Counted from the first letter of the stretch, positions 1-12,017 are shown. The stretch: 18,695 bases of DNA from STC-74 sp031423995 (GCA_031423995.1 JANPGO010000053.1:1-18695); one strand, 5' to 3'. A program made the numbers and translations. The notes: generated from the letters alone by a model not told the origin.

Positions 1-1
1 T

Positions 2-3000
2 TGTATGAATTCAGGATATCAGTACTGACTCAGAGTGCCCTATACGACAACTGAATCATATGGTGGGAATTCTGAGGCTGGTGATCCAGGATATACCTGT
101 ACTATCTGACATCCAAATGAGTGGAATCTCCCAAGTGGAATGTGTCCAGAAGAGCTGGGGTGAAGGACTTTGCGATATACCTGTCTCACCGAACAGGATG
201 TACGGCCTGCACTTCCGACCCTTGCAGAGTCTGTTGCTGAATACAGTACTCGTTCGTGCTTTGCTGGATCACTCATTCTCGATGGAAGGGTCGTGAAACA
301 GGGTAATAATGTATGTATCACCTATGGAAATCCTGAATCTGGAAACCCAGATATTGATACGACAGTCTATGAGAATCGTTCCTATCGTAGCATTCCTTCA
401 GTCTGGAAGCATTTATCACCAACATCTGAGGAGATTGCTGCAGCAACACAAAATGGTGTAACACCATCCCTTCCAGTTGACATCAAGCGGAGTATTGAAT
501 TCCTCACAGCGAAAGGAAATATTGCCCGATTCGAGTATCCAGACTTCTTCACGACACCGAATGGTGATATTGCCTCTCTTCGGGCTTGGCTCAAGGATTT
601 CTCCGAGAAACAATGGAAGGATATCATCTCTCGAGAATCGACAACATCCCTCAACGGAAGTCAGATAGAAGCAAATAGTTATACTCCAACGACAGCACTT
701 CCAGCTCTTCCGATAGACTGGAATACGCTTATCTCTGATGCAGCACTTCAGAAGATAATCCAGTCGAAAAATTGGCTTCACCCCGATATCACTGAGAAGT
801 CAAAAGCAGTTATCGATACATCACTCTCATACTCCCATCAGTATGGTAATGATCCAACACGAGATCCTCCACTTCTTCCCGAGACAGGATCAGGGTATGA
901 TATCGCTTATCTCGGGCTCAAGTCTCTTGCTCCACTTGGTGCTGAGAGTTCTGAGTCCACTCAGACGATCGAGAATAATTATTCGACGAGTATTGCAGCA
1001 CTGAGCGCACTCAATATGGATGAAGATGGAATCGCAGCTCCAGGGAGTGACTATCAATCAACTGCTCAGTGTGGTCCACCTGATGGAGTGATGATTTTCC
1101 AGTGGCCCAGTGCTATCATATGTTGGCTTGGATCGATCCTTCCACCAAAAATATCAAATGGATCATGCGGAGGGAGTACAATAGGTGGAAAGAGTGGAGT
1201 GCGACCATCTATCACACCAGTTCCACTCGTTCGCAATGATACATTGAAATTGAAGTCATATTATGATGGTGCAAAAGTCATCTCTCATATCGAGAAAGCC
1301 GTCATGCAGCCACAGTCGTCTCAAACGGTCATGATTGATTTCATCACTCCACAGGATGAACATATTGAACTCCCTGCTTGATCGAGTGTGACCCTCGAGA
1401 TCATTTCCCTCGAATCGAGTGGAATCGCTCTCCCGTCAGATCAGTGGGTTCACTACCTTGAAGTATCACCAATATCCAGTGTCTATACTGATCAAGGAGC
1501 TTCTTTTGTCATCAATAGTCATGATGCTCTCCTGAAGACAACCCTGAGAGCTACTCTGACAACACCACTGACAGATGGAAGTACATATACTACGGTTTCC
1601 TCACCCATTGCACTTCGAGTCAGTGATGAGTCGATCGATGTCACTCCACTTGTCGATGGGACAGCAACAGGCACGATCGATACGACTCTCGCTCTTCCTG
1701 TTGATCTCAGTTTTATCCCAAGGAGTGCTTCAGGCGATATCCTTCCATCAGTAGTTCCATATACGCTCGACATCTATAATTCCTTCGACGATACAGCGAT
1801 CGAGACGGGTATTATTATCCCGACGCCGAAATATACACTCTCCTTTACCTACTCGAAAAAAATCGGAAGCTACCGATTCGTCGTTCGAGATGCCCTTGGT
1901 CGTTCTGGTGAATCAACACTCACTGTTCGGTCTTGACCAATCAGCCAGGTGACGTTCACCCCTATATCATCTGCTCTCGTGGTTGGATCCAACTCACTCG
2001 GAGTATTGAGGCTCATGGATAAGCTCGGAAATGCCCTCACCCCAGAACTTCATAGTATCGATATACGTGCAACTGGTTGATACATTATTGATAGTGAAGG
2101 GAAACATGTAGAGACATTGCATCTGGATTCTATTGAGAGTGAGCTCATTCTCTCCTACGGATCGAAAGATGAAGGAATAATGCAGATCGATATCAATGTC
2201 GATGGAGTAGTGAGTACTACTAAAAGTATCAAGATTCTTTCTGGTGCTCGTGTCCTTCTCGAACGCTCTGCTCGTCCACAAGTTGCAGGAGATCCGATCA
2301 CAGGACGACTGAGAGTTCTTGATGCTGAAGGGAATCTTATTACAGGATTTTCTTCTGTTGCGAATATTACCCTTCCAGAATGAGCTGGGTATTTCTCGAG
2401 TGGAAATATTATCGAGATTCATGCGGGACAGAGCGATGACTTCACCTTCGTTCCTGGTCGTGTCGCAGGGAATCATATGATGATACTTGACGTTCCATGA
2501 ATTGGAAATATTCCGAATATAGCATTTTCAGTCGATCCAGGGAAGCCGATGTACATTACTCCGAGCCTTTCAGATACGACCTTCTCCTTCATATTGAAGG
2601 ATCGCTATGGGAATATGAGCCCATGAAATCCTATAGGAAAACTTGTTCGTGATACTGATCCAAGTATTGATATAAATTTTACGAGTGGTGTCGCGACTCT
2701 CCCACGAAAGTCATGATATTATTCACTCAAGGTCCAAGCACTTGAATCAAATATGGTGACTTATAGCGATAAACTCTGAATACATACCCTCACAGGTATA
2801 TCGTATACAACCCTCTATGTTCCTCCTTTAGAAGATAGTTTCTCATTCCTTCCTGACTATAATGCTCGATACACTATCCTTGCATGAGGATCATTCCTGA
2901 GACAGGGAGAGAATATCCTCTATAGTGTAGCACCTGGAAAGTCTTCAAGTCTTGCTGTTAGTACCCTTCTCGATAACCCTCTCCAGAGTTCTGCACTTCT

Positions 3001-6000
3001 CTCGATTCTTCCTGGATGAGGCTTTTCTCTCGGACAATCAGTGGATTCAGCTCTCACTGCAGAGATCACTCTCGAGAAAAATGTTCCTGTTCTCACCGTT
3101 CGTGATGATGTGAGTCATTCAGAAATAGCTCGTGTAGGGTACCCGATTCCATCAGCGGATATATCTCTCTGTCATGAGAAAACAGCAACCACCCATAGTT
3201 GCGATCACTTCTCTGATACGAGTCATGTGGTATTTATTGGATTCGATGATAGCACAATTCCCGTAAGTGCGGATAGTTCAACACTGACTCTTGGAGCGAG
3301 TAATGCTCCTCTTTTCCAGTATGTGAAAGGGAATTGATTCATCCTCACGCCATGAGTGACTCTCATTCCAGAAGCAAAACTTTCAGGAAGAAATCTGGTC
3401 CTCACCGTACAATCAAGTGATCTTGTGGTCTGAAGAGTGATCATCGCAACAGATACTCATACGAGTATACTGAGAAATAGTGACGTGACAAAAATATCAT
3501 CTCCAGTCACTCCAGTCCTTGCCTCGACCCAGAATTCCCATGGAATTCAGGAAGCATATGTAACTGAGCTTAATCCCCTTATTCATGGGTATGCACTTGT
3601 CTCATCAACATCGAGTCCAATCCTCGATGAGCATCGTATCTGACCGAATCATATAGATTCTCTCTGATCCCTTATGGAACAGCCTGGAATCTGATGGAAG
3701 TGACAGAATAGACTCCTCCTCTCCTATAGTGCTTGAGATACTGTGGGTGAAGCTTCACGGTGGTTCCATACCTATACGTATGTGAATCTCGGAGATCCAG
3801 TCGCACATATTGAGCATGGAACTGTCGGGACTGAGATCGATGGAATCGATAGAACCATCGGAACACAGGTAGCATCGAGTACACATGGATCGATACGTTC
3901 CTATACGCATAAGGACATGAATCATGATGGAATGGAAGATATCATTGTCATCTACGATGATGGATTCATCGAACTCCTGGTGAATATTGGATGACGATTC
4001 CGATCCAAGAAAATGATAGCCTATATTCCTGACTATGCGAACCGCTGAATCTCTGTCTGAGACTTCCGTGATGATGGATATGGAGATATCGTCACCCTCG
4101 ATGCCTCAGGATCACTCATCCTTCTCGATAATGATTTCAGGAAGCTCACACGAACTCGAATTATCATCAATAATGATCCAACTCTTTCGATTCCACATGG
4201 AATCACTGAGTTCCATATATTCGATATGGATCATGATAACAAGGATGATATCGTCTACCTCACTGATTCCTGAGAACTCGGTATCCTCTATGGGACTCCT
4301 GAAGCAGGAAAGTTCACTCGCAATATTCTCGATTCTCGACTCTGAGTATCGCTTTCTCCTGATCCTGATAAAACAGGATGAGCCTTCACCGCTAGAAATA
4401 TCCCGAAACTTCCCCGTCTTGATGCTCCAACGACAGCTACAGGAACGGATGATACCCTCCTAAAATCAGAAGTCTACTATCAGCGGACGATTCCAGACCT
4501 GACTGCTCCGAATGCTCCAAAGTGAACTGATGTACTTGTATCCAATCCTTCTGCAATGACAGGAATGATAGATGCTACCCTCACTGACCCAGTGGTCACT
4601 CCTGATCCGACGAGTCTCGTCACCTATGTGAAGAGTGAGTATGCAGGTGCGTATGGCGCGGATATTTCGAAAACCTATCAGAATATTTCCAATGGTTCCG
4701 TTCGTGCAGGGGATACCATTCAGGTCGATATTGCGATCAAAAATACTGGGAATTCAACTCTGCAAGATGGTGAGTATCTCGATACCATTCCAAAAATCTT
4801 TGACACTGCTGACACGACGAAATACACGATCAGTCTTGGGGGTATGAGTGAAGATCGATCCTTCCAGAAGCCGGATGATAGCTATGATGCCATATTCACA
4901 CTGAAGGATATTCCTATCGGATCCACACTTCATATTCTCTACCAGGTAAAGGCACTTCCAGTTGCCTATGGTGAGATGATGGTCGGACTCCTCGAATGAG
5001 GAGAAGTCGGAGACGACCTGTATGGTGATGTGGGATTCAAGACATCGACGACCTGTGGTGCTGAGATGATCCTCTGGCGTTCGACAGCAATTCGCTCCTA
5101 CCAGCGATGAACGAGAACCTATACTGATGCAGATATTCCAGCTGCATTGAAATCAAAACTTATAGATGCAGATAATAATGGTGTTCCCGATTCGGTCGAA
5201 AATATGAGCCTCACGGATCGTCAGAGTGCCTATACGAGTATGGGAAATGGAGCAACTCTGTCTTCTGATTCCAAGAAAGTCATCAAGACTGAGGTCTCTG
5301 GTGGAGGAAGAGTGCTCGATATCGGACTCTCTTCTCAGTCAGCCAAGGAAATTGGAGACATCGCCCAGAACCTCGCTGATGGACTCTCCTGTGGATTCGG
5401 ATGAGGCTCATGTATGAGCTTCCCGATGAACTGGGCACCACTCGCACCAGGAAGCACACCATCGATTTTTGGTATGCCACTCGGTGATCTCACGCCATCG
5501 ACTGGACTTCCGATTTTCTCGGCGCTGACATGTATGCCGATTCCAATTTATTGTTGAACTTCCCCATGTACACTCTGACTTCCTACGGTATGGCCAGCGA
5601 GTCCGATCCGAGCTGATTCCTTCTCTATTGCCTGATGAGTCAATAATCCTCAAGCTTGCTGAACGAGCTCGTTTGATAAGTGAGCATGAGGAATGCTCTG
5701 AACCGATGCAAAGATGAACTTCCTTCGAGTGTATGTTACTCCTACCTTGACTCTCGGTATGGGGACGGCAATGTGTTTTGGAGCTCCTGCAAGTACCTAT
5801 GGTACAAAGCCTGGAAAAGGACTCTCTCCCTTTATTGCCTGAGGAAACTGTATCGTCATGGCACAGCCAATGCCAATATGTAAGGGTGATGGATGATCAA
5901 GCGATGTCAGTGTTGCCTGAGTTTCTGGACTCTGAGGTACAACCGAGGCTTGGAATGGTGCGAGTTGCAAACTCAAGGCGAATACCTTCACCAAGGCAGA

Positions 6001-9000
6001 AAATACAAGCCTGACAACTTCAGTGGTTGACTACCTGAAGAGCAAGGATACCACCCGACTCAATACTATCTACAGTAACCTCTCGAAACGCTGACCGAAG
6101 AGTATCGAAGGTTGACCACTCATGACAGTTGGTGGAGGAGGAGATGGAAGTGTCAGTATAGAAATCGATTCCAAGAAGCCATTCGATCTCGGGAATATCA
6201 TCAAGGTGAAAAATATTCGCGTCGCCGCATTTCCAGATTTCATCATGGATTGGGTCGCTCGTCAGACAGATGAGATTGTGAACAAGCTCTTTGCTCTCCC
6301 AAATCTCATCATCATCCCACCGACGGATCTCGGTCCGAATGCTTCAGTCGATGGATCTGCCAAAGGATACAACGATCTCTTCTCAAATATGGCAGAAAAA
6401 GCTTCTCTGAGTGAGCTCAAATCTCAGATGAACGGTGCTTTCGATAAGACAAATGTCGCTGACCAGTTCAGCAAGAAACTCACGGCAAACGATACAGCAT
6501 CTTCCTCATTCTGACAGACAGTTCAAGGAAAAACCCAGTGATATAAGGATTGGATGAACAATCAAGTCAAGAGTAACTCTTCAACCATTAATTCTGTTCA
6601 ATGATCGGCGAATGCATTCAAGGCAGCCTATAAATATATCGGACAGATGCCATTCCTCAGAATCAATCGAACGAGTGTGAACGTGAATGTTCCATGGCTT
6701 CTTCCACAAGAACTGAATAAGTATGCCCGAAGTCTTGATCAATATAAAGAGGAGATAGATACCATGAAGAAGAATTGGTGTGACGGGAAGGCAGATGCAA
6801 ACTGTCTGGATGGCAAAACAAGTACGAATCTGAAGGCATTTCAGGCAAGCGTCGAACGCAATATCAAGGCACTTGATGCCTATCGTCACTTTCCTGATAA
6901 AATCCAGAAGTATGTCACGTGGCGCCAGAAGTATACTGCCTGGGCGCTCTGTAATATCGACACGATTCAACAGTTCACGGGAAAGTGGCTCAAGGAAAAT
7001 GGCGTCAGATTCCAGAAGTGGGCAGAGTTCTATGTCCTCATGAAGGCGATCGTGAGCTCATGGCAACCAGTGATCGATATATTCAAGGATGCTGACGCAC
7101 AATGTGGTGTCTGTCAGAACCAGCGCTACACCCTTGATTATTTCAAGTTCAAGCTCCTCTCCATGCTCATCCCGAGCCTGCCCGTCGTGATATTCCCAAA
7201 GTGGCCTGATGTCGTTCTCGATCTCTCAGATGTCCGCTTTGCGATCAATGTCGGTGTTCCTGAATTCACCTTCAATGTCACACCGATACGCCTCCCGAAT
7301 CTCCCATCTCTCGGACTTCCATGAGCTCCAAGCATAGGCTTCAAATTCCCAACACTTCCACTGCTTATCCCTCCTCTTCCTGATCTGCCTGATCTTCCTG
7401 AGCTTCCATCCCTGCCTCGTATTAGTCTCCCACCACTTCCACCTCCACCGAAACTCCCAAAGATTTTCTGAGCTATATCTGTCGTTACCAATATCATCAA
7501 GCTCTACCAGAAGGTGAAGTGTCTCTATCAAAATACACTCCTCATCCCTGAATGGCAAGCAGGAGATGTGATCGCTCAACGCACTGCTCGTCAGGGAACA
7601 CTCCCATTTGATTTCCTCAATCTTCAATTCCCACAACTTTCATTCAAGGGAATCAAGGAAATACGGATTCAATCGCATGTGAACTTCGAACTGAAGTCTG
7701 ACTTCATTACCGAGTTCGCGAAGAGCGCCGTGAAGCCAATCAATCAATTCAATACTGATCTCGGTCGATCTATCCCATCGAAGATTGGAGAAGATGTGAA
7801 CGTGAGTACTCCGTCGAACGTGAAGGTGAAAGTGGGATTGAACGAAAATTTTTCTCGTACTCGTGCTCGCCTTGCTGAGAATATCACCGATCTGGATCGT
7901 ATGGCGTTCACAACCCTTGATGTTGATGCATTTCTCCCATATTTCCGAAACGAGCTTATACTGGCTGGACAATCCACAGTATCACTTGATCGATCCATCC
8001 TGAAGGCTCGACTGGAGACTCGCAACCTTGAAAAGGAGGTGATCGATCATCAGGTTGAGCAATCGAGACTTCTCCATTCATACATCGAAGCGGAAGAAGC
8101 AAAAACGAAAGAACTCGAGAAGATGATCGATCGTATGCGCCATCCAGATACACTTCTCTCAGAGAATGATCTCCCCCATGCGAGCTTCGTGGCGAAGGAA
8201 GAGGATCTCGCAGGAGCTCGACTCGAGAAGTACAATCAGTTCATCGGGACGTCCCAGTCTCATACACGTGCACTTGCTCTAGGCTCAGACACAGATCTCC
8301 AAGACCTTAAAGATGCAGGTGCATCCCTGAAGAATCGAATGAACCGATTGGTTCTCAATGAGCCAGTACCGCTTGCTCCTCCTGCATCGAGTTCATCAAC
8401 TCAAGGGTATGCTCCAAAAATGGAGGGGATCTATATCTTGACACCAAATGGGGTTCAAACCCGACTCTTTGACTATATCGAACCCCTCTCAGGCAATGAG
8501 ACGCCTGAAGTTCTCGATATTGATCAGGATGGTGACAAGGATTATCTCTATATGATGGATGGTGTTCTCTATGTCAAATCAAGTCATGCTCATGAACCAT
8601 CCAGACAAAAGGATACAACGATCAATTATACTGATCTCGATGCATCCTCTCTTCCAGAAGCAACGAATTTTTTCCATGAAGTGACGGCAGGACCAGGGCA
8701 GATAGAACTCGAATTCACTCCCGCAGGAACACATGATACAGGATATCGACTCGAATTCTTTGATCACTATACTGAATGGGATCTTGCTCGTATTGGTATC
8801 CATGATGAAAAATCTGTCCCACGAACGATTTTTGACATCCTTGTACAAGATACGAGTAAGGATCAATCATCGGATGGAGTCACGACGCATCCGATCCATA
8901 GACTCCTCGAGTCTGCCGATGGAGCTGGATTCACGATCGAGTGACCACCAGTGACGATTTTTCCCGCAGGACAGAGCTTCTCTCTCAACCAAGGTCGACC

Positions 9001-10441
9001 ACTCTATACAGGGAATCGATCTGCAGAAATTATCTATACAACACTCACTGACTCTCGCGCACGGGATCTCATCTTGAAGGCACATACACGATATATTTTT
9101 GATTCCACCCTCTCTGGATCATTGACAAGTGGTCAGATATATTTCTTTGATTCGCTCTCGACTGAGAAGATCACATATCGCGATGATCTCATCGGAATGC
9201 CGATCATCGATGGTATGAAGATGCGCAGTGCGAGCGATGCCTTCACTGTGAGAAATGTTGATGCGAACGAATCTCTCACCCTCGAACGATGAGGGGAGTA
9301 CCGCCTCGAGGAGATCCCAGAGAGTCAGGATTATTCACTTTCCTTTCCCTATGACAATGGACTCTATAGTGCACGACTCCAGAGTCTGGATGCATCTGTC
9401 CATGCAGGTATCACGCTCCTTGCCCCACAGGCAGCCCTCGATCAGCGTCCTCCAGAGGTGAATCTCGATTCGACACTCAGGATTCCTCTCTATCAGAAAG
9501 TAACCTACAACTTCTCCGATATCATCAGTGATACGAGTCACTATAGCGTATCAATTGATGGCGATGTCACACAGGATGAGAGCAAGGATGGAATTTTTGA
9601 TGATGACTTCGCCCTTGATGGAACTGGATTTGACGTCAGTACTGGATCGATTGCATTCTGACCATTCGATGAGCTCGGTACGAGACAAATCATTCTCAAG
9701 GTGCAGGATGAATTCATGAATACGACCAAACTTCCACTCCAACTCGAAATATACGCTCCTACTCCTCATATTCAATCACTGAGTGCCTCAGGACTTCTCC
9801 ACTGAGACCTCAATATTCCATGAGCGGGAGAACCAGTGCATCTCATCAGGATACGATCAGGATCACCGGTCGACATCCTCTCAGGAGCAAAGAGCCTTTC
9901 GAATGATGCAGGACTCTTCTCGACGGGATCACTCTATACAGGAAGTGGTGCATGGTTCTCCTACACGGGCTGAAGGACTCGTATCGATGAGGCGACGGGG
10001 CTTCCATTCTCGAATGCAAATATCCGAGTCACTGTCCTTCCTGCAACAGCCATTGATCCTATGAGATTCCAGTACAGTAATACTGATGGTCGTCTTCTCT
10101 TTGAATCATTTCTCACACTGCCACCTTCGACAGCGATCCTCATAGAGAAGCCAGTCTCTGCTAGTGAGAACCCATATATACTCGTTCAGACTGATCCTTC
10201 CTACCGTGTAGAACTTGCTTCACTCTCTGATCCAAATATTCCAAATGGTGCCTACATCATCGACGCTGATCATATACCTCTGGCGGTCATTGCAGCCGAT
10301 GGAAATATTGCTGCACTTGTTCCAGATATCATCCTCTCACCGATAGCAAAAGAAGGACATCTCCTCATCAGTATGACACGTTCAGGAAAGCATATCGCGG
10401 ATCTACGGTATCAGATGAATTTCTTCTATACCGCGAAATAA
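2..10441 (+). CDS. giant mosaic surface/secreted protein, 3' part (TGA read as Gly)
   Basis: One reading frame stays open from the left edge to a TAA at 10439-10441, giving 3479 codons, provided TGA is glycine. I count about 56 in-frame TGA codons and found no TAA or TAG before the end. The true start, and any signal peptide, lie outside the window. The visible part is a mosaic: Ser/Thr/Asp-rich beta-like sequence, Ig-like stretches, Asp-rich calcium-loop motifs (DMNHDGMED, DMDHDNKDD, DADNNGVPD, DIDQDGDKD), a Cys/Pro/Gly-rich section, a helical section, a proline ladder and a beta-rich C-terminus. No Walker motif, protease triad, sortase motif or C-terminal membrane anchor was seen. The composition suggests an extracellular adhesin-like or structural protein, which would fit the host-attached life proposed for many CPR bacteria; that role is inference. 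The reading frame is near certain, the function is not. Confidence 0.9.
1937..2530 (+). other. Ig-like (Big_1/filamin-like) region of the giant protein
   Basis: This part of the giant protein shows two spaced segments of the type LRLMDKLGNALTP and LRVLDAEGNLITGF, each followed by alternating hydrophobic and polar residues and a glycine-rich turn. The pattern 'V.D..GN.ltG' is typical of bacterial Ig-like (Big_1, invasin/intimin type) and filamin-like modules. The second unit continues through a TGA-coded glycine at 2381-2383 to the stretch FVPGRVAGNHMMILDVPG. Domain assignment rests on pattern only; a profile search could assign a different beta-sandwich family. Confidence 0.45.
3638..4345 (+). 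other. FG-GAP/VCBS-like repeat region of the giant protein
   Basis: Three units of about 50 residues share an Asp-rich loop followed by a short beta strand and a second hairpin. They are DMNHDGMEDIIVIYDDG (loop at 3914), DFRDDGYGDIVTLDASG (4061) and DMDHDNKDDIVYLTDSG (4223). The D-x-D/N-x-D-G-x-x-D spacing is that of the calcium-binding loop in FG-GAP/VCBS beta-propeller blades, as in integrin alpha-type propellers. A fourth isolated loop, DIDQDGDKDYLYMMDG, lies far downstream at 8516. Three visible units are fewer than the seven of a full propeller, so either other blades have diverged or the fold is partial. This part contains many TGA codons, all at plausible turn glycines. Confidence 0.65.
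4690..4999 (+). other. DUF11-like beta-sandwich module of the giant protein
   Basis: The stretch with RAGDTIQVDIAIKNTGN followed by LQDGEYLDTIPKIFD and, later, IPIGSTLHILYQVKAL matches the usual order of DUF11-type (surface protein 'conserved repeat') modules: a G(D/E)xVxYxIxVxNTG strand, a D-x-x-P turn, and a closing G-x-x-x-x-x-Y-x-V strand. Such modules are common in secreted and cell-wall proteins. Downstream is DADNNGVPDSVE (from 5165), a thrombospondin type 3-like calcium loop. Confidence 0.5.
5387..6118 (+). other. Cys/Pro/Gly-rich section of the giant protein, dense in TGA codons
   Basis: About 240 codons carry ten cysteines (for example SCMSF, LTCMP, IYCGT, SPCTLG, AMCFG, GNCIV, PICKG, ASCKL) with many prolines and glycines and almost no charged clusters. 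Spaced cysteines in an apparently exported protein suggest disulfide pairing. TGA codons are unusually dense here, at 15 between 5402 and 6118, including one TGA-TGA pair at about 5631-5636. With TGA as stop, almost nothing of this section could be translated. I do not recognise a named domain. Confidence 0.6.
6515..7190 (+). other. helical section of the giant protein
   Basis: After the TGA-coded glycine at 6512-6514 the sequence changes from beta-like to Lys/Glu/Gln/Ala-rich amphipathic helix. Examples are YARSLDQYKEEIDTMKKNW, NLKAFQASVERNIKALDAY and IQKYVTWRQKYTAWALCNI. Two cysteine pairs (WCDGKADANC and QCGVCQNQ) break it. It ends in a hydrophobic stretch, LLSMLIPSLPVVIFPKWP. Helical bundles within beta-mosaic surface proteins can act as stalks or spacers, but no function is claimed. 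Confidence 0.5.
7280..7474 (+). other. proline ladder (LP/PxLP repeats) of the giant protein
   Basis: A run of about 60 residues repeats LP every two to four residues: LPNLPSLGLP, then FPTLPLLIPPLP, DLPDLPELPSLP, ISLPPLPPPPKLPKIF. TGA at 7322-7324 and another near 7469 code glycines within or next to the ladder. Such sequence forms extended polyproline-like rods. It separates the helical section upstream from another mixed section downstream, so it may be a rigid spacer. Confidence 0.7.
7995..8135 (+). other. predicted coiled coil in the giant protein
   Basis: Sequence around ILKARLETRNLEKEVIDHQ and SYIEAEEAKTKELEKMIDRM is rich in Glu, Lys, Arg and Leu with hydrophobic residues at roughly heptad spacing. 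This suggests a coiled coil of about 45 residues. It lies in a 476-codon stretch (7514-8941) that contains no TGA codon. Confidence 0.5.
8500..10438 (+). other. beta-rich C-terminal third of the giant protein
   Basis: This part starts with an isolated FG-GAP/VCBS-like loop (DIDQDGDKD at 8516) and continues with beta-like sequence to the TAA. Recognisable elements are an Asp-rich loop, DGDVTQDESKDGIFDDDF (about 9557-9612), followed by the strand pattern LGTRQIILKVQDEFMN seen in PKD/cadherin-like modules. The end, KHIADLRYQMNFFYTAK, is not hydrophobic enough for a membrane anchor and shows no LPxTG-like or other sorting signal that I recognise. How the protein is held at the surface is therefore unresolved. 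Confidence 0.45.
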
Positions 10442-10448
10442 TTCCTTT

Positions 10449-10476
10449 TTGCATTTCACCCGACTCTCTCTATAAT
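10449..10476 (+). promoter_or_regulatory. sigma70-like promoter for der
   Basis: TTGCAT (10449-10454), a 16 bp spacer, and a perfect TATAAT (10471-10476) lie between the stop of the giant gene and the der start. Transcription from here would give a leader of roughly 25-30 nt. It indicates that der has its own promoter. Sequence match only. Confidence 0.6.
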
Positions 10477-10508
10477 CGCCGAAACCTATTTCTTAGAAAT
10501 TTTTTACC

Positions 10509-12017
10509 ATGCTTCCACGAGTGACTCTCATCGGTCGACCGAATGTTGGGAAATCAAGCCTTTTCAATGCGCTTTCTCGTCATCGTATCGCCATCGTCTC
10601 AGATATTGAGAATACGACTCGAGATATTATTGAATATACTGTTCATGATGAAGAACAGGATTTTTCCTATATCCTTGCGGACTCTGGATGAATTGTCCAG
10701 GCGGATAATGAGACCCTCCTTTCTGACGTCCAATCACGAGTCGATCAAGCAATCCTTTCGTCTGACCTCCTCCTTTTTGTTCTCGAATTCGATCGAGTGA
10801 CGGAGTTTGATGAGCAGATCGCGAAGCGCCTGCGTCGTGCAGGAAAGCGAGTCCTTCTCATAGCCAATAAGGCAGATAATCCCAAGCGTGCGGTTGAGTC
10901 CTATAATCTCCTCTCTCTCGGTTTTCCGGAAGTGATCCCCACGAGTCCGATGCAATCGCGTTGACTCGATGAGCTCAAACTGGCGATCGTTCGAGAGCTG
11001 AAGGATCAGGGATTTGTGACTACCTATGTATCTGACCTCCTTGATCCAAGTATCCTGAAGCTCGCGATCATCGGTCGTCCAAATGTCGGGAAGTCATCCC
11101 TCGTGAATGCCCTCGCAGGAGAGATGCGCTCGATCGTGAAGGATATGCCTGGAACGACTCGTGACTCGATCGATTCTCTGGTGGAATTTGCAGGCAAAGA
11201 TATTTGCCTCATCGATACTGCAGGAATCCGACGAGCAGGGAAGGTTGGGAATGCAAATATCGAACAATGGTCGGTGATGCGAGCAGAGAGTTCGATAGAA
11301 CGATCTGATGTTGTCGCCGTTGTGATCGATGCTTTTGACTGAGTGACGCATCAAGATGAGGTCATCGTCGGAAAAGCAATCGAAGCGAAGAAGTGAATCC
11401 TCCTTGTATTGAATAAGTGGGATAAAGTTCTCGAAAAGCCAAATGTTGGGAAGGATACAATCCTCGATCGATATATGCAGTACCTCTCGAAGAAGTTTGA
11501 TTTTCTCTCCTATGCTCCCGTCGTCTTCACCCAGGCAATCGATGGAAAACGGATTGACCTCGTTCTCGAACATGCCCTCCAGATATTTGCTGAGCGACAG
11601 AAGCGGGTGAAGACAGGTATTTTCAATAAATTCCTCGAACAGATTTCCTATGACCACGCACCCACAGGGAGTAAGAAATCCCATAAACCTCGTATTTTCT
11701 ATGGTTCACAGGTTGGGACGAATCCTCCGAAATTTCTGATCTCTGTGAATAATTCTGATCACTTCCACTTCTCCTATATTCGCTATATCGAGAACAAGAT
11801 CCGTGAGATATTCGGATTCGAGGGAACGCCGATCGAGATCGAGCTCCGTTCTCGCAAGAGTATGTACAAGTCTGCTGAGAAGTGAGGATCGAAGGAGGAA
11901 TACTTCTGAGAAGATGAACTCCATGAAGGTGAAGAAAAGAAAAAGGAACCAGTAAAAAAGAAAAAATCATTTTCCAAGAAGAAGCCGAGTAAGAAACCAA
12001 CGAAGAAAGCAAAGTAA
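10509..12017 (+). CDS. der: ribosome biogenesis GTPase Der (EngA)
   Basis: A 502-residue double-GTPase protein that acts in maturation of the 50S ribosomal subunit. Domain 1 has G1 GRPNVGKS (residues 9-16), G2 NTTRD, G3 DSGG (usually DTGG) and G4 NKAD. Domain 2 repeats GRPNVGKSS, PGTTRD, DTAG and NKWD, followed by the KH-like C-terminal domain. Six TGA codons are read through: 10689 (second G of the G3 motif), 10962 (SRGLDEL), 11340 (DAFDGVTHQD), 11394 (KKGILLVLNKWD), 11883 and 11907. Four of these fall where the Der family normally has glycine, which is strong evidence for TGA=Gly. The start gives MLPRVTLIGRPN, with the P-loop at the usual distance. No Shine-Dalgarno sequence is visible. The last 50 or so residues are a Glu- then Lys-rich tail ending KKKPSKKPTKKAK, probably RNA-contacting and longer than in typical Der. 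The stop is TAA followed directly by TAG. Confidence 0.97.

Noticed and set aside
7138..7636. Gly/Arg-rich and Trp-rich minus-strand ORFs opposite the proline ladder
   Set aside because: They are the complements of the repeated LP codons and have no independent support.
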